A stretch of DNA of 64,000 nucleotides from Nonomuraea candida (GCF_000725485.1 NZ_KL647033.1:225432-289431), one strand, 5' to 3'. Positions 1-9,151 are shown, counted from the first letter of the stretch. The notes: generated by a model from the sequence alone, not told the origin. Made by a program: numbers and translations.

Positions 1-165
1 CCCTCCTTCTCGGCGAAGAAGCCCCGCTGGTAAATCCAGCCCGGCCACGAACCCCTGGGCCGTCATGACCTGCACAGACCAACACCCGGCCGAGTCCTTC
101 ACACGAAGCACGCCACCATTGATCTCGCTGGTGAACGCCGGCACCAAAACCCACTGCTGAACGTC
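1..165 (-). pseudogene. Possible gene fragment with apparent frameshift
   Basis: Read on the minus strand from about base 165 to base 41, the sequence gives a protein-like peptide containing VPAFTSEINGG and SVQVMTAQGFVAG. At a GGG near base 40 the frame becomes unconvincing, but dropping one G continues as GWIYQRGFFAEKEG to the window edge. That pattern suits a broken gene or a base-call error at the left edge. There is no clear start codon, because the frame runs into the opposite-strand gene at 184. I do not recognise the family. Confidence 0.25.
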
Positions 166-183
166 GGCAAGGAGACCTCGTTG

Positions 184-1533
184 ATGAACGTCGCCTATCT
201 CTACCCCTGGGACGTGGTCGGGGACCCAACGGCCCCCGGCCGTCTGGCGGACCTGGGCGTGCAAGCGGTCGCCCTGGCGGCCAGCTATCACTCAACGAGG
301 GCGGCCACGCCGTATCACCCTGCCCATCGCGTGCTGGATGTCCCCTATCCGGCCTTCTACCTCCCGATCCGCCCATCCGCCTGGTCCCGCTTGGTCCCCG
401 CCGCCCCCACGTGGACGCCCGCCAACGCCTACCTCCAGGCCAGGGACGCCCTCAAGGCGGCCGGTCTGCAGGTACACGCATGGACCGTCCTCACTCACAA
501 CTCCCACCTGGGCTCCGCCAATCCCGACCTCGTCGTACGCAACGCCTTCGGCGACCCGTACCCGTACGCCCTGTGCCCGGCCCACGAGGACGTCATCGAG
601 TACTGCGAGCGCCTCGTCCAGGAGATCCTCGAAGTAGGCGAGCCTGACGGCCTGATCCTGGAAGCCTGCGGCCCCATGGGCTTCGGCCATCAGAGCGTCC
701 ACGAGAAGACGGCCGGCGCCGACTGGACCCCAACGGACGTCGACCTCCTCTCCCTGTGCTTCTGCGCCAACTGCGCCCTCCGCTACCCCGAAGGAACAAA
801 GGCCGCCGTCCGCGCCGTGATAGACCGCGCCTCGGCCCCGGCCGCCTCCCTTGGCCTGTCCATCCACGAACACGCCGCCCCCGCCGCTCAAACCACCGCC
901 GCCGCCCCGCTGAACGCTCCGTCCTCCCCTTCAGCAACCGCCGGAGCGCCCGCCTCGTCGAATGCCGGCGCTCCAGAACCCACCACCGCATCGAGTGCAC
1001 CTGCGTCGAAGTCCGCCCCTCACTCCCACAGTTCCGCATCAACCTCGAACACCCGCACGCCCCGCGCCCCCAGCACCATCGAAGAGGCCCTGGGCCCTCT
1101 GGCCGACGAGGTACGCAGGGTCCGCACCGACCTGTCCATCGCACTCCGCCAGCGTCTGATCGCCACCGCCGAAAGAACCGCGCCGGATGTCCCGATCACG
1201 CTGCACGCGAACCCGGACCCCTGGGCCACCGGCGCCTTCGCGCCACTGCCCGCAGGTGACGCAGGAGCAGACGTCCTGGTGGCCAACTGCTGGGGCGACC
1301 CCACGACGGACGCCGCCCGCCTCGCCCGCCTGAAGGAGCTCTCCGCTCCGGCGCAACGAGTCGGCGCGTATGTCCTGGCCCTCCCGCCCCGCCCGGCCGA
1401 CGCCGAAGTCCTGGCCGGCCAGCTCAGGACGTACGCCAAGGCCGGGGCCTCGGAGTTTCACCTGTACCACGCCGGCTTGGCCTCCCCCGACCGCCTGTCC
1501 GCCCTCGCCACAGCCCTCCGCCTACTGCCGTAA
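184..1533 (+). CDS. Conserved protein, glycoside-hydrolase-like TIM barrel
   Basis: Protein of 449 residues with no assigned function. The N-terminal half has the texture of a TIM barrel (AYLYPWDVVGD, a LTHNSHLG segment, then LILEACGPMGFGH) and carries a cysteine cluster, CFCANC, near residue 193. The C-terminal part resumes barrel-like strands (ITLHANPDPW, VGAYVLALPP). Between them, about residues 230-298, is a low-complexity Ala/Ser/Pro/Thr stretch that looks like a disordered insertion. AAGGAG at 169-174 lies 9 bases before the ATG at 184; an in-frame TTG at 181 is the alternative start. Sugar hydrolysis is only a guess from the fold. The gene stands alone, followed by a repeat-rich spacer. 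Confidence 0.75.
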   Translation: MNVAYLYPWDVVGDPTAPGRLADLGVQAVALAASYHSTRAATPYHPAHRVLDVPYPAFYLPIRPSAWSRLVPAAPTWTPANAYLQARDALKAAGLQVHAWTVLTHNSHLGSANPDLVVRNAFGDPYPYALCPAHEDVIEYCERLVQEILEVGEPDGLILEACGPMGFGHQSVHEKTAGADWTPTDVDLLSLCFCANCALRYPEGTKAAVRAVIDRASAPAASLGLSIHEHAAPAAQTTAAAPLNAPSSPSATAGAPASSNAGAPEPTTASSAPASKSAPHSHSSASTSNTRTPRAPSTIEEALGPLADEVRRVRTDLSIALRQRLIATAERTAPDVPITLHANPDPWATGAFAPLPAGDAGADVLVANCWGDPTTDAARLARLKELSAPAQRVGAYVLALPPRPADAEVLAGQLRTYAKAGASEFHLYHAGLASPDRLSALATALRLLP

Positions 1534-2089
1534 TCACCACACCAGTGGCCAAGCCCCATGGCCAGAGTGCCGTGACCGACATCTCAGAAGCGTGACGTCG
1601 TGACGCCGGCAAGCCCTTGACCGAGACCTTTGGACCAGGCCCCAGGCTCAGGACCCCCGCGACCGGCTCTCCGGGAGCGGGGCCCTGTGCCCCACACACC
1701 CATGGGCGAAGCCTCAACCCAGCACCTACGGCCGGAGCCACGTAACCAGAACTCGTGGCCAGACCCCGCGACCATCAATCCCAGAGCGAGGCACGCGCCC
1801 GCGCCCGCATGGGCAGAACCTCGCACCAACACCCCACGACCAACGACCCCGACCCCCAGCACTCTGGAAGCGGGACCCCACAACCCACACGCGCATGGCC
1901 GAAAACCACATACCGGCACCTGCGGCCGGAGTCACGTGACCAGAACTCGTGGCCAGGCTCCCGCGGCCAGCACCCTTGGAGCGGAACCCCGTGACCGGCG
2001 TCCCCAGGCAGGAGTCTTGTGACCGGCAGCCCCCAGCCGGGGCCATGGACTCGCCGCCAGGGCCTCGTGTGAGCTTCAACCGGCCCGGA
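1534..2089. repeat. Non-coding spacer with degenerate direct repeats
   Basis: No convincing gene lies here. A block reading GGCCGGAGYCACGTRACCAG followed by AACTCGTGGCCAG occurs at about 1729-1763 and again at about 1923-1957. Weaker copies of its pieces (GTGACCGGC, CCCAGC) fill the rest. Both strands give only Pro/Arg/Gly-rich reading frames, typical of random high-GC DNA. Confidence 0.6.
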
Positions 2090-2101
2090 TAGGTTCTTCA
2101 T

Positions 2102-2599
2102 ATGACTGATGTGCGAATCGTCTTCCGGAAGTACGGCGGCGCACTGCACTGGAATCACCCCGGTCGGCTACTAGGCGAAGATGAGCACGGCGTTTGGGCG
2201 GAAGTCCCAGGCGGAACGGTCGCCCGCAAGGGCGAAGGACCGCCTGTCACGTGGGAGACAACCGCGATCATGCTGTTCCCCCGGGACGCCTGGTGGACGG
2301 CGTCGTTCAACACACCGCCACACAAAAGCGAGATCTACGTCGACATCACCACCATCCCTGAATGGAGGGACGGCGAGGTCACCATGCTCGACCTCGACTT
2401 GGACGTAATCCGGATGAGGGACGGTCGACTGATTCTCGATGACGAAGACGAATTCGCCGAGCACCAAATTCTACTGAACTATCCACGCGAGCTGATCATG
2501 CAAGCAGAAGAGACCGCACAGTGGCTACTCGATGCCGTAGGTGAAAGAAAAGGCCCGTTCGGCGGCGCACACTTGGACTGGCTCGCAAAAACGTACTGA
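2102..2599 (+). CDS. DUF402 domain protein (FomD/FAU-1-like)
   Basis: Protein of 165 residues matching the DUF402 family. Its core runs through WWTASFN, YVDITTIPEW, MLDLDLDVIRM and DEDEFAEHQ, with the conserved acidic residues that in characterised members coordinate metal for phosphoester or nucleotide hydrolysis. Members include FomD, a cytidylyl-phosphonate hydrolase, and nucleoside-diphosphate phosphatases. The substrate here is unknown. No good ribosome site precedes the ATG, but TAGGTT at 2090-2095 lies 6 bases upstream, so the message may be leaderless. A strong hairpin follows before the convergent response regulator. Confidence 0.8.
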   Translation: MTDVRIVFRKYGGALHWNHPGRLLGEDEHGVWAEVPGGTVARKGEGPPVTWETTAIMLFPRDAWWTASFNTPPHKSEIYVDITTIPEWRDGEVTMLDLDLDVIRMRDGRLILDDEDEFAEHQILLNYPRELIMQAEETAQWLLDAVGERKGPFGGAHLDWLAKTY

Positions 2600-2682
2600 C
2601 CTGAAGGTCGCGCCCTGCGCGGCGACCATAACTTTACACCCGAGCCAAACCGTAACCCGTTTCGAGCAATGACGCTGCAATC

Positions 2683-2720
2683 GCTCTGGCGTCACATCGC
2701 CATCGTTTCGACGCCAGAGC
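2683..2720. terminator. Bidirectional terminator hairpin
   Basis: Perfect 10-bp inverted repeat, GCTCTGGCGT / ACGCCAGAGC, with an 18-base loop, placed between two convergent genes (DUF402 and the response regulator). There is no strong T-run. Confidence 0.6.
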
Positions 2721-2753
2721 CTATACCATCACGATCAGTGGGAAGCCAAGCAC

Positions 2754-3395
2754 TCAGCCGGCAGCCGAAACCAATCCGCTCTCATATGCGGCGATGACGA
2801 GCTGCGCCCGGTCCCGGGCCTCCAACTTGGCCAGCAACCTGGTGATATGCGTCTTGACCGTAGCCATGGTCACCTGCAGATGAGCCGCGATCTCATTGTT
2901 CGACAGCCCCCGCGCGATCAGTGTAAGCACTTGCCGTTCCCGCTCCGTGACCCCCTCCAACCCTTTCACCCTGGGCAGAACGGGTGCACGGGTGAACTCT
3001 TCTATCAGCCGGCGCGTTACCCGGGGCGCCAACAGCGCCTCTCCGCCCGCAACCACGCGAATGGCGGAAAGCAAATCCGCCGGCGGCGTATCTTTCAGCA
3101 GGAACCCGCTCGCCCCGGCCCGCAGAGCATCATAAACATATGCGTCGAGGTCGAACATCGTAACGACCAGAACCCGCGCGACGTCCTTGATGCGACGAGT
3201 AGCCTCGATCCCATCCATGCCGGGCATTCTCACGTCCATGAGCACCACGTCCGGCCGCCGTTCCAGCACGACGTCAACGGCCTCGGCACCGGTCGCAGCC
3301 TCGCCCACCACCGCCAGGTCGGGCTCGGAATCGACCAGCACTTTGAAGCTTCCCCTGAGCAACGCCTGATCGTCAGCGATGACGACCCGGATCAC
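2754..3395 (-). CDS. NarL/FixJ-type response regulator
   Basis: Cytoplasmic DNA-binding response regulator of 213 residues. The receiver domain (about 1-120) has the acidic pair D8-D9, the phosphoacceptor D54 in VLMDVRMPGMDG and K101 in LLKDT. The LuxR-type helix-turn-helix (about 148-208) reads TERERQVLTLIARGLSNNEIA followed by TVKTHITRLL. It starts at GTG and overlaps the histidine-kinase stop codon by 4 bases (GTGA), so the two are translationally coupled. It probably controls the divergent ABC transporter, as in many actinobacterial stress or drug-response modules; this is inference from position. Confidence 0.93.
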   Translation of the reverse strand: MIRVVIADDQALLRGSFKVLVDSEPDLAVVGEAATGAEAVDVVLERRPDVVLMDVRMPGMDGIEATRRIKDVARVLVVTMFDLDAYVYDALRAGASGFLLKDTPPADLLSAIRVVAGGEALLAPRVTRRLIEEFTRAPVLPRVKGLEGVTERERQVLTLIARGLSNNEIAAHLQVTMATVKTHITRLLAKLEARDRAQLVIAAYESGLVSAAG

Positions 3396-4588
3396 AAGAC
3401 CTCCTCATACGGCAATGTCGCGAACACCCGAAACCCTCGCTGCGGCAGGCTGCCGGCGTCGAGCGTGCCGCCGTACAGCATCACCCGCTCCCGCATGCCG
3501 ATCAGCCCATGCCCGGTCCCGTCGGAAGGCAAGGTGCGCCTGCCAGGGCCGTCATCGATCACTTCGATCCGCACCTCCTTGCCATTGGCCACCACGGACA
3601 CCTGGCAGCGGGCCGGCGCGGCGTGCTTGACCACGTTGGTGAGCGCCTCCTGAACGATTCGGTAGACCGACAGCCCCACTCCGTCAGGCAGCCGCTCCCA
3701 CGCTTCCGTCTCCCCTTCCCCCGCCCCCTCAGCAGAGCTGACACGGAGGTCGAGCTCAACCTCCACTCCCGCCAGCCTGGCCTGCCCGACGAGCCCCCGG
3801 ATTCCCGCCACGCCGGGCACGGGCGCCCGTTCCGGCACCGCGGTGGACCGCAGCGCACCGAGCAGATGACGCATTTCGACCAGCGCACCCCGGCTTGCGG
3901 TCTCGATCACGCGCAGGGCATCGTGCGCTTCCTCCGGCTTGGTCGCCATGACGTGGTTGGCCACCCCCGCCTTGACCGCGATCAGGCCAACGCTGTGTGT
4001 GACCACGTCATGCAGCTCACGAGCAATCCGTAACCGCTCCTCGGCCACCGCTTGCGCAGCCCGGCGCTCGGCATCACGGGTCGCATAGGATCTGCGCTCC
4101 TGCACGGCGCGGCCGACCGTCCACGCGCCTCCCAGCGCCGCGATGCCCAGAAGCGGCTGGTCAAGGTGCAGCAGCCACCCCGGGGCCCTGTCGGGCGACG
4201 CCCCTGTCACCGTCAGCCCCAGGATGGTGACCAGGCACACCGCGCCGACGGCCGCCGTGGGTATCATCGGGCCGCGCCTCCCGGACAGCGCGACGACGTA
4301 CAGCGCGTACGCCGGCGAGAGATACGCGAGCCCCACCGCGCCGACCAGGGCGGCGTAGACGGCGAGCACCAGCGTGAAGCAGAAGACGGGCAGCGGCCAC
4401 ACCCTGCGCAGCGCCAGGGGCAGCCCCAGCCCGAGGGGGAGGGCGAGCCGCATCCACGGTGGCAGCGCCACCGCCTGGAGCGTCACCGTGATGAAGACGA
4501 ACGCCGAGCACACACCCGCCACCACATCGAGCACGACCAGCTGGCGACGGCTCATGCGCCGGGCGAAGAAGGGGTGCGTGTCGTTCAC
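3392..4588 (-). CDS. Two-component sensor histidine kinase (HisKA_3)
   Basis: Membrane sensor kinase of 398 residues. The N-terminal half (about 15-165) holds five or six hydrophobic segments. A HisKA_3 dimerisation domain follows with the phosphoacceptor His193 in RIARELHDVVTHS, then a HATPase domain with the N-box near NVVKHAAP, the IDDGPG motif and GHGLIGMRERV. It partners the downstream response regulator (4-bp overlap). The GTG start has no ribosome site, but TACGGT (minus strand of 4596-4601) sits 7 bases upstream, so it may be leaderless. The signal is unknown; short extracytoplasmic loops suggest intramembrane sensing. Confidence 0.93.
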   Translation of the reverse strand: MNDTHPFFARRMSRRQLVVLDVVAGVCSAFVFITVTLQAVALPPWMRLALPLGLGLPLALRRVWPLPVFCFTLVLAVYAALVGAVGLAYLSPAYALYVVALSGRRGPMIPTAAVGAVCLVTILGLTVTGASPDRAPGWLLHLDQPLLGIAALGGAWTVGRAVQERRSYATRDAERRAAQAVAEERLRIARELHDVVTHSVGLIAVKAGVANHVMATKPEEAHDALRVIETASRGALVEMRHLLGALRSTAVPERAPVPGVAGIRGLVGQARLAGVEVELDLRVSSAEGAGEGETEAWERLPDGVGLSVYRIVQEALTNVVKHAAPARCQVSVVANGKEVRIEVIDDGPGRRTLPSDGTGHGLIGMRERVMLYGGTLDAGSLPQRGFRVFATLPYEEVL

Positions 4589-4629
4589 GCGTTGAACCGT
4601 AGCCGGTGAAGCTGGGCGCGCACGTCAAC

Positions 4630-4660
4630 CCAGGGTTTGACCTTGAAGTTCGAACCCTGG
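4630..4660. promoter_or_regulatory. Palindromic operator between two-component system and ABC operon
   Basis: Interrupted palindrome CCAGGGTTTGA / TCGAACCCTGG (11-bp arms, one mismatch, 9-base spacer). It lies in the roughly 110-bp divergent region between the kinase start (4588) and the ABC ATPase start (4702), so it is well placed for the neighbouring response regulator. The binding protein is not shown by the sequence. Confidence 0.5.
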
Positions 4661-4701
4661 TCCGACGCGCCGGCGGCCCGCCGCCCCGCATCCTTTACCG
4701 C

Positions 4702-5421
4702 GTGATCGAACTCCAGCACCTCACGAAGCGCTACGGCGGCACACTGGCCGTGGACGACCTTTCCTTCAGAGTCGAGCCAGGCCACGTGACCGGTTTCCTC
4801 GGCCCCAACGGAGCAGGCAAGTCAACCACGATGCGCCTGATCCTCGGCCTGGACGCGCCGACCTCCGGGCAGGCCCTGGTCAACGGGCGCCGCTACACCT
4901 CGCTCAGAATGCCGATGCGCGAGGTCGGCGCACTCCTGGACGCCGGCGCCGTCCATGGTGGGCGCAGCGCCTACAACCACTTGCTCAGCCTGGCCCGCAC
5001 CAACGGCATCGGCTCCGCGCGCGTGGTGGAGGTGCTTGAGGAGGTGGGGCTGGCGGGTGTGGCGCGCAAGCGGGTGGGCGGGTTCTCTCTGGGCATGAAA
5101 CAGCGCCTCGGCATCGCGGCCGCGCTGCTCGGCGATCCCGGCATCCTGATGTTCGACGAACCGGTCAATGGTCTTGATCCCGACGGCGTGCGCTGGATCC
5201 GCGGCCTGATGCGCTCGCTGGCCGCCGAGGGAAGGACGATCTTGCTGTCCAGCCACCTCATGAGCGAGATGGCCCTCACCGCCGAGCGCATCGTCATCGT
5301 CGGCCGCGGCAGGCTCATAGCCGAGGCCACCGTCGCGGAGCTGACCGCCCGCTACCCATCTCTGGAAGACGCCTACATGGCTCTGACCTCGGACAGCGTC
5401 CAGTATGGAGCGGCCCGATGA
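4702..5421 (+). CDS. ABC transporter ATP-binding protein
   Basis: ATPase subunit of an ABC-2 type exporter, 239 residues from the GTG at 4702, where homology to ABC ATPases begins (VIELQHLTKRYGG). Walker A is GPNGAGKS at about 34-41, the signature is FSLGMKQRLGIA, Walker B is ILMFDEPVNGLD and the switch histidine is in LLSSHLM. A longer in-frame start at 4606 would add non-homologous sequence through the palindrome and is unlikely. The stop overlaps the first permease start by 4 bases (ATGA). The BcrA-like type and the adjacent two-component system suggest export of a peptide, antibiotic or lipid; the substrate is unknown. Confidence 0.92.
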   Translation: MIELQHLTKRYGGTLAVDDLSFRVEPGHVTGFLGPNGAGKSTTMRLILGLDAPTSGQALVNGRRYTSLRMPMREVGALLDAGAVHGGRSAYNHLLSLARTNGIGSARVVEVLEEVGLAGVARKRVGGFSLGMKQRLGIAAALLGDPGILMFDEPVNGLDPDGVRWIRGLMRSLAAEGRTILLSSHLMSEMALTAERIVIVGRGRLIAEATVAELTARYPSLEDAYMALTSDSVQYGAAR

Positions 5422-6182
5422 AGTCGGTCCTCTCCTCCGAGTGGGTGAAACTCCGCTCCCTGGCCTCGACCTACCACACAATCGGCACCGCAGCCCTGAT
5501 GCTGGTCCTGGGTGTCTTGTGGACGTTCTACGTGAGCAGCCTCGCCGACGAGCGCGGCTCCCTGCGGGCAGCCGCTCCCGAGCAGGGCTTCCTGCCGCTG
5601 CTCCAGATGAGCCTGGCCGTGCTGGGCGTGCTCGCGATCACCTCCGAATACGCCACGGGCGTGATCCACACCAGTCTGATCACCGTCCCGAAACGTGGCA
5701 GGTTACTCCTCGCCAAGGCGGGGATCGTCGGCATCGCCACGTTCCTGGCCGCCAGCCTGATCCTCCTTGTCACGTACGGGGCAAGCCGTCTGATCGCGGG
5801 CGGTCGCCGTCTCGGTTTCAACGAGGCTTCGTTCGCCGACGACCTGCCCATGCTGCTCTCCTCTGGCCTGTCGGCCACCGCCCTGGCCCTGGTAGGGCTC
5901 GGCCTCGGCGCCGCCATCCGGTCAACGGCGGGCGCCATCGTCTCGGTCGTCGCCCTGCTGTTCGTGCTGCCCGGGGTGGTCAACTACCTGCCGCCGCCGT
6001 GGAACACGCGCCTGGCCACGATCCTCCTGCCCAACCTGGTCCCGCAGATAGTGGAGCAGCGGCTCTCGTCCCGCCTGGGAGACGGTCTCCTGCCTCCTTG
6101 GGCCGCGCTCGGCGTGCTCCTCATCTACCCGATCATCGCCCTCATCATCGGTCTCATCGCACTCGAACGGAAAGACGCATGA
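5418..6182 (+). CDS. ABC-2 type transporter permease 1
   Basis: Integral membrane protein of 254 residues with about six hydrophobic segments, starting MKSVLSSEWVKLRSLASTY, the N-terminal motif of actinobacterial ABC-2 permeases. It contains ITSEYATGVIHTSLI, the conserved stretch after the second membrane segment. It is coupled to the ATPase by an ATGA overlap and is clearly paralogous to the next permease, with which it probably forms a heterodimeric channel. Confidence 0.9.
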   Translation: MKSVLSSEWVKLRSLASTYHTIGTAALMLVLGVLWTFYVSSLADERGSLRAAAPEQGFLPLLQMSLAVLGVLAITSEYATGVIHTSLITVPKRGRLLLAKAGIVGIATFLAASLILLVTYGASRLIAGGRRLGFNEASFADDLPMLLSSGLSATALALVGLGLGAAIRSTAGAIVSVVALLFVLPGVVNYLPPPWNTRLATILLPNLVPQIVEQRLSSRLGDGLLPPWAALGVLLIYPIIALIIGLIALERKDA

Positions 6183-6369
6183 CCGCCACCGGGCTTCCTG
6201 CCCCCAGCCGGCCCGCGCTCGTGCCGCCCCGCCGTGCCACCGACTCCCCTGCACAGCCTCCCCATCCCGGCACGGGCAGCTCCTCCCCCGTGGGAAACCT
6301 CTCAGTGACACGTCCTTGGCGGGGAACGAGCACGTGGGCAAGCCGTCTCAGCCCTGCACGGGTGCGGGC

Positions 6370-7146
6370 ATGAGCGTCCTCAGCTCCGAATGGCTGAAAA
6401 TTCGTTCGGTCCGCTCGACCTACCTGATCCTGGGCCTCGGCGTCAGCACGATCCTCCTGGGCCTCGTCCTCGCCACATCGGCAGCCGGCGCCTACGACGC
6501 CGCGCCCCCCGAGCAGCAGGCAGCTGCCCGCATCGCCGACCTGGAGGAAGCGCTCATCATCATGCCGCAGCTGTGCATGGGCATCCTGGGCGTCCTCGTC
6601 GTCACCTCCGACTACGCCACGGGCCTGATCAGGACGAGCCTGACCCTCGTTCCGCGCCGCTGGCCCGTCGTCGCCGCCAAGTCCGCCGTCGTCGGCGCGC
6701 TGGCTCTGCTCGTCGGTGCTTTGGCGGTCTTCGGCACCCATCTCACGGCTCGGAGCGTGCTCGGCGGCCGCTTCTCCGGCGCATACGCCACGGCATTCGC
6801 AGATCGGCTGCCGCTACTGGTCGCCCTCACCCTCACAGTCCCGGTGTTCGCGCTACTCGGCACAGGACTGGGCGCGCTCCTGAGATCCGCGGCCGGAGCC
6901 ACGTCCGTCATCGTCGGCTTCGTCTACGTGATCCCCATCATCGTGGGCAACATCCCCGAGCCATGGAGCGAACGCCTCGGCTCACTGATGATCAGCGCGT
7001 TGCCGCGCCAGATCACCGGCGATCACATCACGACCTCGGTGTACGGCTCGCTCCTGCCCCCGCCGGCGGCCGCCGCGGTCATGCTCGCGTACGCCGCTGC
7101 CCCCCTCGTGTCGGCCACCTGGCTCGTACGCCGAAGGGACGTCTGA
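6370..7146 (+). CDS. ABC-2 type transporter permease 2
   Basis: Membrane protein of 258 residues, paralogue of the preceding permease (MSVLSSEWLKIRSVRSTY at the start; VTSDYATGLIRTSL matching VHS-like SEYATGVIHTSL in permease 1). The ATG at 6370 is chosen because homology begins there; an in-frame start at 6316 would add 18 unrelated residues. A 187-bp gap separates it from permease 1, larger than usual inside an operon, so it may have its own signal. A strong hairpin lies downstream at 7372-7401. Confidence 0.88.
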   Translation: MSVLSSEWLKIRSVRSTYLILGLGVSTILLGLVLATSAAGAYDAAPPEQQAAARIADLEEALIIMPQLCMGILGVLVVTSDYATGLIRTSLTLVPRRWPVVAAKSAVVGALALLVGALAVFGTHLTARSVLGGRFSGAYATAFADRLPLLVALTLTVPVFALLGTGLGALLRSAAGATSVIVGFVYVIPIIVGNIPEPWSERLGSLMISALPRQITGDHITTSVYGSLLPPPAAAAVMLAYAAAPLVSATWLVRRRDV

Positions 7147-7371
7147 CATGCGGGCCCGGAGACCGGCGGCGGGTCCGCGAGCAAGGCTCGATCGCCTCGA
7201 CATCACCGTGCGCCAACGGGCCGTGGCCCGGCTGCGACAGGCACGGTGCATGATCCGGCGCATCGGAATTCGTCTCACCGGGCCCTACGGCCCCAGCCAC
7301 GCTGTCTTTCCTGCGCCCGAGCGGCCTGGCATCGGCCGCCCGCGCGCCGCCAGAGGCTTCGTGCTTCCGCG

Positions 7372-7401
7372 GGTACGGCAGGTGAGGAAGCCTGCCGTAC
7401 C
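7372..7401. terminator. Bidirectional terminator between ABC operon and RNase J
   Basis: Perfect 11-bp stem GGTACGGCAGG / CCTGCCGTACC with an 8-base loop, between convergent genes and 11 bases beyond the RNase J stop codon. No T-tract on either side. Confidence 0.75.
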
Positions 7402-7411
7402 GTTGGGAGGC

Positions 7412-9097
7412 TCAGACCTCGAGCACCACAGGGATGATCATCGGCCGGCGGCGATAGGTGTCGCTCACCCAGCGCCCCACCGTGCGGCGCACGACCCGGC
7501 GGATCTCCTGCATGTCGACCACGCCGTCCGCGGCCTTCTCCTGAAGGGCTCGTTCGATCTGCGGGATGAACTGGTCGAACTGCATGGGGTCTATGCCCGA
7601 ACCCCGTGCGTGGATTTCAGGACCGGCGGTGAGCTTGCCCGTGTTGGAGTCGACCACGATCACCACGGAGATGAAGCCCTCATCGCCGAGGATGCGGCGA
7701 TCCTTCAGCGAGGTGTCAGTGATCTCGCCCACCGACGAGCCGTCGACGTAGACATACCCGGCGTGGACTGCACCCACGATCCTCGCCCGCCCGTCGACCA
7801 GGTCCACCACGACGCCGTCCTCGGCGATCACGATGTGATCCTCCGGCACGCCGGTGAGGGCGGCCAGCTTGGCGTGGGCACGCAGGTGGCGCCATTCGCC
7901 GTGCACCGGCATGAAGTTGGACGGACGGGTCAGGTTGAGAACGTACAGCAGCTCGCCCGCGGCCGCGTGTCCGGAGACGTGCACCTTGGCGTTGCCCTTG
8001 TGGACGACCCTGGCGCCCCACCTCGTCAGGCCGTTGATGACCTTGTTCACGGCGGTCTCGTTCCCCGGCACCAGCGACGAGGCCAGCAGCACGGTATCGC
8101 CCTCGGCGATACGGATGGGGTGATCCCGATTGGCCATCCTCGACAACGCCGCCATCGGCTCGCCCTGAGACCCGGTGCACACCAGGACCACGTCCTGCGG
8201 CGGCCAGTCCTCGATATCGCGCGAGTCGACGATGAGCTCCGGCGGGACTTTCAGGTATCCGAGGTCCCGGGCCACGCCCATGTTGCGCACCATGGACCGC
8301 CCGACCAGGGCCACCTTGCGGCCATGCCTGGCGGCGGCATCCATGACCTGCTGGATGCGGTGCACATGCGAGGCGAAGCTCGCCACGATGACGCGCTGCT
8401 CGGAGGTGCGGATCACCTCGTCGATGACCGGCCCGATCTCCCGTTCGCTGGTGACGAAGCCCGGCACCTCGGCGTTGGTGGAGTCGGACATCAGCAGGTC
8501 GACGCCCTCTGTGCCGAGTCTGGCGAAGCCGCCGAGGTCGGTGAGCCGGCCGTCGCTCGGCAACTGGTCCATCCGGAAGTCACCGGTGTGCAGGACTATG
8601 CCCGCGGGCGTACGGATCGCGACGGCCAGCGCGTCGGGAATGGAGTGGTTGACCGCGAGGAACTCGCAGTCGAACGGCCCGAATATGTGCCGCTCGCCCT
8701 CCACGACCTCGAGCTTGGTCGGCTGAATCCTGTGCTCGGTCAGCTTGGCCTCGATCAGGGCAAGCGTGAGCCTGGAACCGATGAGCGGAATATCGCGCCG
8801 CTCGCGCAGAAGATAGGGAACCGCCCCGATGTGGTCCTCGTGGGCATGTGTCAGCACCACGGCTTCGACGTCGTCGAGCCGGTCCCTGATGTATTCGAAG
8901 TCAGGCAGGATGAGGTCGACACCCGGCTGGTCCGGCTCGGGGAACAGCACCCCGCAGTCGACGATGAGCAGGCGGCCGTCGTATTCGAAGACGGCCATGT
9001 TCCTGCCGATTTCCCCCAACCCGCCGAGCGCGACAATGCGCAAGCCGCCTTCAGGCAGCACCGGCGGGGGGCCAAGCTCAGGATGCGGATGGCTCAT
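7412..9097 (-). CDS. rnj: Ribonuclease J
   Basis: Metallo-beta-lactamase/beta-CASP ribonuclease of 561 residues, the usual family length; it matures and degrades RNA by 5' exonuclease and endonuclease action in the cytoplasm. The zinc motif HAHEDH is at residues 84-89, with GDF downstream (HTGDFRMDQ), the beta-CASP motifs (DSTNAEVPG, VIVASFASHVHRI, TGSQGEPM) and the C-terminal RNase J domain (GSGIDPMQFDQF). It lies 54 bp downstream of dapA on the same strand, the arrangement seen in many actinobacteria, and the two are probably cotranscribed. Confidence 0.96.
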   Translation of the reverse strand: MSHPHPELGPPPVLPEGGLRIVALGGLGEIGRNMAVFEYDGRLLIVDCGVLFPEPDQPGVDLILPDFEYIRDRLDDVEAVVLTHAHEDHIGAVPYLLRERRDIPLIGSRLTLALIEAKLTEHRIQPTKLEVVEGERHIFGPFDCEFLAVNHSIPDALAVAIRTPAGIVLHTGDFRMDQLPSDGRLTDLGGFARLGTEGVDLLMSDSTNAEVPGFVTSEREIGPVIDEVIRTSEQRVIVASFASHVHRIQQVMDAAARHGRKVALVGRSMVRNMGVARDLGYLKVPPELIVDSRDIEDWPPQDVVLVCTGSQGEPMAALSRMANRDHPIRIAEGDTVLLASSLVPGNETAVNKVINGLTRWGARVVHKGNAKVHVSGHAAAGELLYVLNLTRPSNFMPVHGEWRHLRAHAKLAALTGVPEDHIVIAEDGVVVDLVDGRARIVGAVHAGYVYVDGSSVGEITDTSLKDRRILGDEGFISVVIVVDSNTGKLTAGPEIHARGSGIDPMQFDQFIPQIERALQEKAADGVVDMQEIRRVVRRTVGRWVSDTYRRRPMIIPVVLEV

Positions 9098-9151
9098 GCC
9101 TGGCCCCCACGGTCAGATCTTGTTCTCAAAACTCCCGGTTCCTCCCCGTTC

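Noticed and set aside
4606..4701. Longer N-terminus for the ABC ATPase
   Set aside because: It would run through the palindromic promoter region and is not similar to other ABC ATPases.
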